A stretch of 8,141 nucleotides of DNA, taken from NCBI GenBank assembly GCA_023423775.1, contig JAFAEZ010000035.1:1-8141 (forward strand), in the 5' to 3' direction. Position 1 is the first letter of the stretch. Each line of letters begins with the position of its first letter. Source of the DNA: Pseudomonadota bacterium (GTDB taxonomy: Bacteria; Pseudomonadota; Alphaproteobacteria; Sphingomonadales; Sphingomonadaceae). Below the pieces are notes generated by a model, which worked only from the letters and a program-made list of their open reading frames with translations, searched no databases and was not told the origin of the DNA. Shown one piece after another: positions 7,086 through 8,141 of the stretch. A program made the translations under genes and the position numbers.

Positions 7086-8141
7086 TCAGCGGTTCTTCTT
7101 GTTCTTCTCGACCTCGGTCCGCGACACCATGGCGATGTCCTGCGCGCGAATCCAGTCGGGGCTGCCGGTGGGGATGCCCTTCATCGCCTGCTCGGCATTG
7201 GCGAGCGCGAGCTTCGAATAGCCTTCGAGATTGTAACGCTCGGCCGTCGCCAGCGCGGCGCGGGCCGTATCGCCCTCGCGGTCATAGACGATGCCGAGCT
7301 GGTACCAGGCGAACGGATTGGAATTGTCGCGGCCGACGGCGGCGCGGAGGATGGACTTGGCCTCTTCGAAGTTCTTCTCGTCCTCGGTGGCGATCAAGGC
7401 ATGGCCGAACAGGGCCGAGATGAGCGGCTGGTCGGGCGCGATCGCGACCGCTTGGCGCAGCGATTCCAGCGCTTCCTTGGGCTTGCCCGATTCGAGCAAT
7501 ATCTGGCCCTTCAATTCCAGGAAGAACGGGTCGCGCGGGCTCTCGCGCAGCAGGCTGTCGACCTCGGCGTTGGCACGGTCGGGCCAGGCGCTCTTGTGCC
7601 AGGCATAAGCGCGCGCGTAGCGGGCGGGCACGCTCTTGTCGCTCTCCGGATATTTGATCAGCGTCTGCTTGGGGTCGCCGACGAAGCCGGCGAGCTTGGC
7701 CTTGACCCGCTGGAAGCGCTTCTCGAGCTCGGGGTCGCTCGGCTTGTTCCAGGCCGGATCCTTCTCATAGAGATGCTGCAAAGCCGTGATGCGCTCGCCG
7801 GTCAGCGGGTGGGTGCGCGCATAGCCATTGTCCTGCGGGATGGCGAGGCGGAACTCCAGATTCTGCAGCTTCTTGAAGAAGGCGATCGATCCCTTGCCGC
7901 TGATCCCGGCGCCCGACAGATATTTGGCGCCGGCCTGGTCGGTGGTCGATTCCTGGGTCCGGCTGTAGGCGAGAAACTTGCCCATCGCCGCCTGTTGGCC
8001 CGCGGCCATGATGCCCGCGCCCGCATCGCCCGCGCCGGCGGCCATCGCCGCCACGCCGAGCAGGAGCGACAGCAAGGTGATGCCGGTCGCGACCTTCATC
8101 CCCTCGCCGATGCGGATGATATGGCCGCCGGTGATATGGCC
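7086..8141 (-). CDS. M48 metallopeptidase with TPR repeats (BepA-like), C-terminal part
   Basis: The gene enters from the right edge; 351 residues plus stop are visible. The first visible residues, GHITGGHIIRIGEG, match what follows the HE of an M48 HExxH motif, so the edge appears to cut the zinc site itself. The third ligand is probably the Glu of SRTQESTTDQAG (visible residue 64), corresponding to the SRxxExxAD motif of the family with Ala changed to Thr. A hydrophobic, Gly/Ala-rich segment lies between these motifs. The C-terminal half (about visible residues 165-330) is made of TPR-like helical pairs such as FLELKGQILLESGKPKEALESLRQA and NPFAWYQLGIVYDREGDTARAA. This layout is that of BepA/YfgC, a periplasmic protease and chaperone for outer membrane assembly. 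An ATG at 8099 exists but would remove the zinc site and is not the start. The N-terminus and signal peptide are outside the window. Confidence 0.9.
   Translation of the reverse strand, partial: GHITGGHIIRIGEGMKVATGITLLSLLLGVAAMAAGAGDAGAGIMAAGQQAAMGKFLAYSRTQESTTDQAGAKYLSGAGISGKGSIAFFKKLQNLEFRLAIPQDNGYARTHPLTGERITALQHLYEKDPAWNKPSDPELEKRFQRVKAKLAGFVGDPKQTLIKYPESDKSVPARYARAYAWHKSAWPDRANAEVDSLLRESPRDPFFLELKGQILLESGKPKEALESLRQAVAIAPDQPLISALFGHALIATEDEKNFEEAKSILRAAVGRDNSNPFAWYQLGIVYDREGDTARAALATAERYNLEGYSKLALANAEQAMKGIPTGSPDWIRAQDIAMVSRTEVEKNKKNR

Noticed and set aside
6397..7221. 274-codon open frame on the plus strand
   Set aside because: It is antisense to the CGYC oxidoreductase and the M48 gene end, and is explained as a high-GC mirror frame.

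Overview
The window looks like a chromosomal segment of a high-GC alphaproteobacterium, most likely from the Sphingomonadales. I infer this from codon use dominated by G or C at third positions, the ppx/gppA-rlmE gene pair that is common in alphaproteobacteria, a short Ppx/GppA protein without the C-terminal HD-like domain, and the style of the S9B, M49-like and M48 peptidases. I could not run a search, so the taxon is an inference. I see no insertion sequence, phage gene, CRISPR array or integration scar. The window reads as host backbone with seven protein genes, one tRNA gene and short intergenic gaps. No gap exceeds 300 bases.

Left block (minus strand, 4394 down to 1). A tRNA-Gln(CTG) gene has an almost ideal promoter: TTGACA, 17 bp, TATTTC. 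About 110 bases downstream begins a run of three co-oriented genes. The first is a putative lipoprotein metallopeptidase related to dipeptidyl peptidase III (M49) with an unusual five-residue HELSH zinc motif. The second is a glutaminase (glsA family) whose GTG start overlaps the peptidase stop codon as GTGA. The third, after 70 bases, is a secreted dipeptidyl peptidase IV-type protein (S9B) that runs off the left edge. Together they suggest a small peptide and amino acid salvage operon: two envelope enzymes releasing dipeptides and a cytoplasmic enzyme that would deamidate glutamine. The glutaminase is the oddest gene here. The catalytic lysine of its SxxK motif is an asparagine, and a substrate-binding loop is also altered, so its activity is in doubt.

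Centre (plus strand, about 4411 to 6233). Diverging from the tRNA, a ppx/gppA-type phosphatase gene is followed after 9 bases by rlmE, the 23S rRNA 2'-O-methyltransferase. This couples polyphosphate/(p)ppGpp metabolism with ribosome maturation in one transcript. A strong GC hairpin lies in the presumed ppx leader.

Right block (minus strand, 8141 down to 6331). The C-terminal part of an M48 metallopeptidase with TPR repeats (BepA-like) enters from the right edge; the edge cuts through its HExxH zinc motif. It is followed after 41 bases by a membrane-anchored or secreted DsbA-fold thiol oxidoreductase with a ScsC-like N-terminal region and a DsbC-like CGYC active site. The pair fits envelope protein quality control. 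Between the convergent rlmE and thioredoxin-fold genes lies a roughly 77-base imperfect palindrome that looks like a degenerate REP-type intergenic element.
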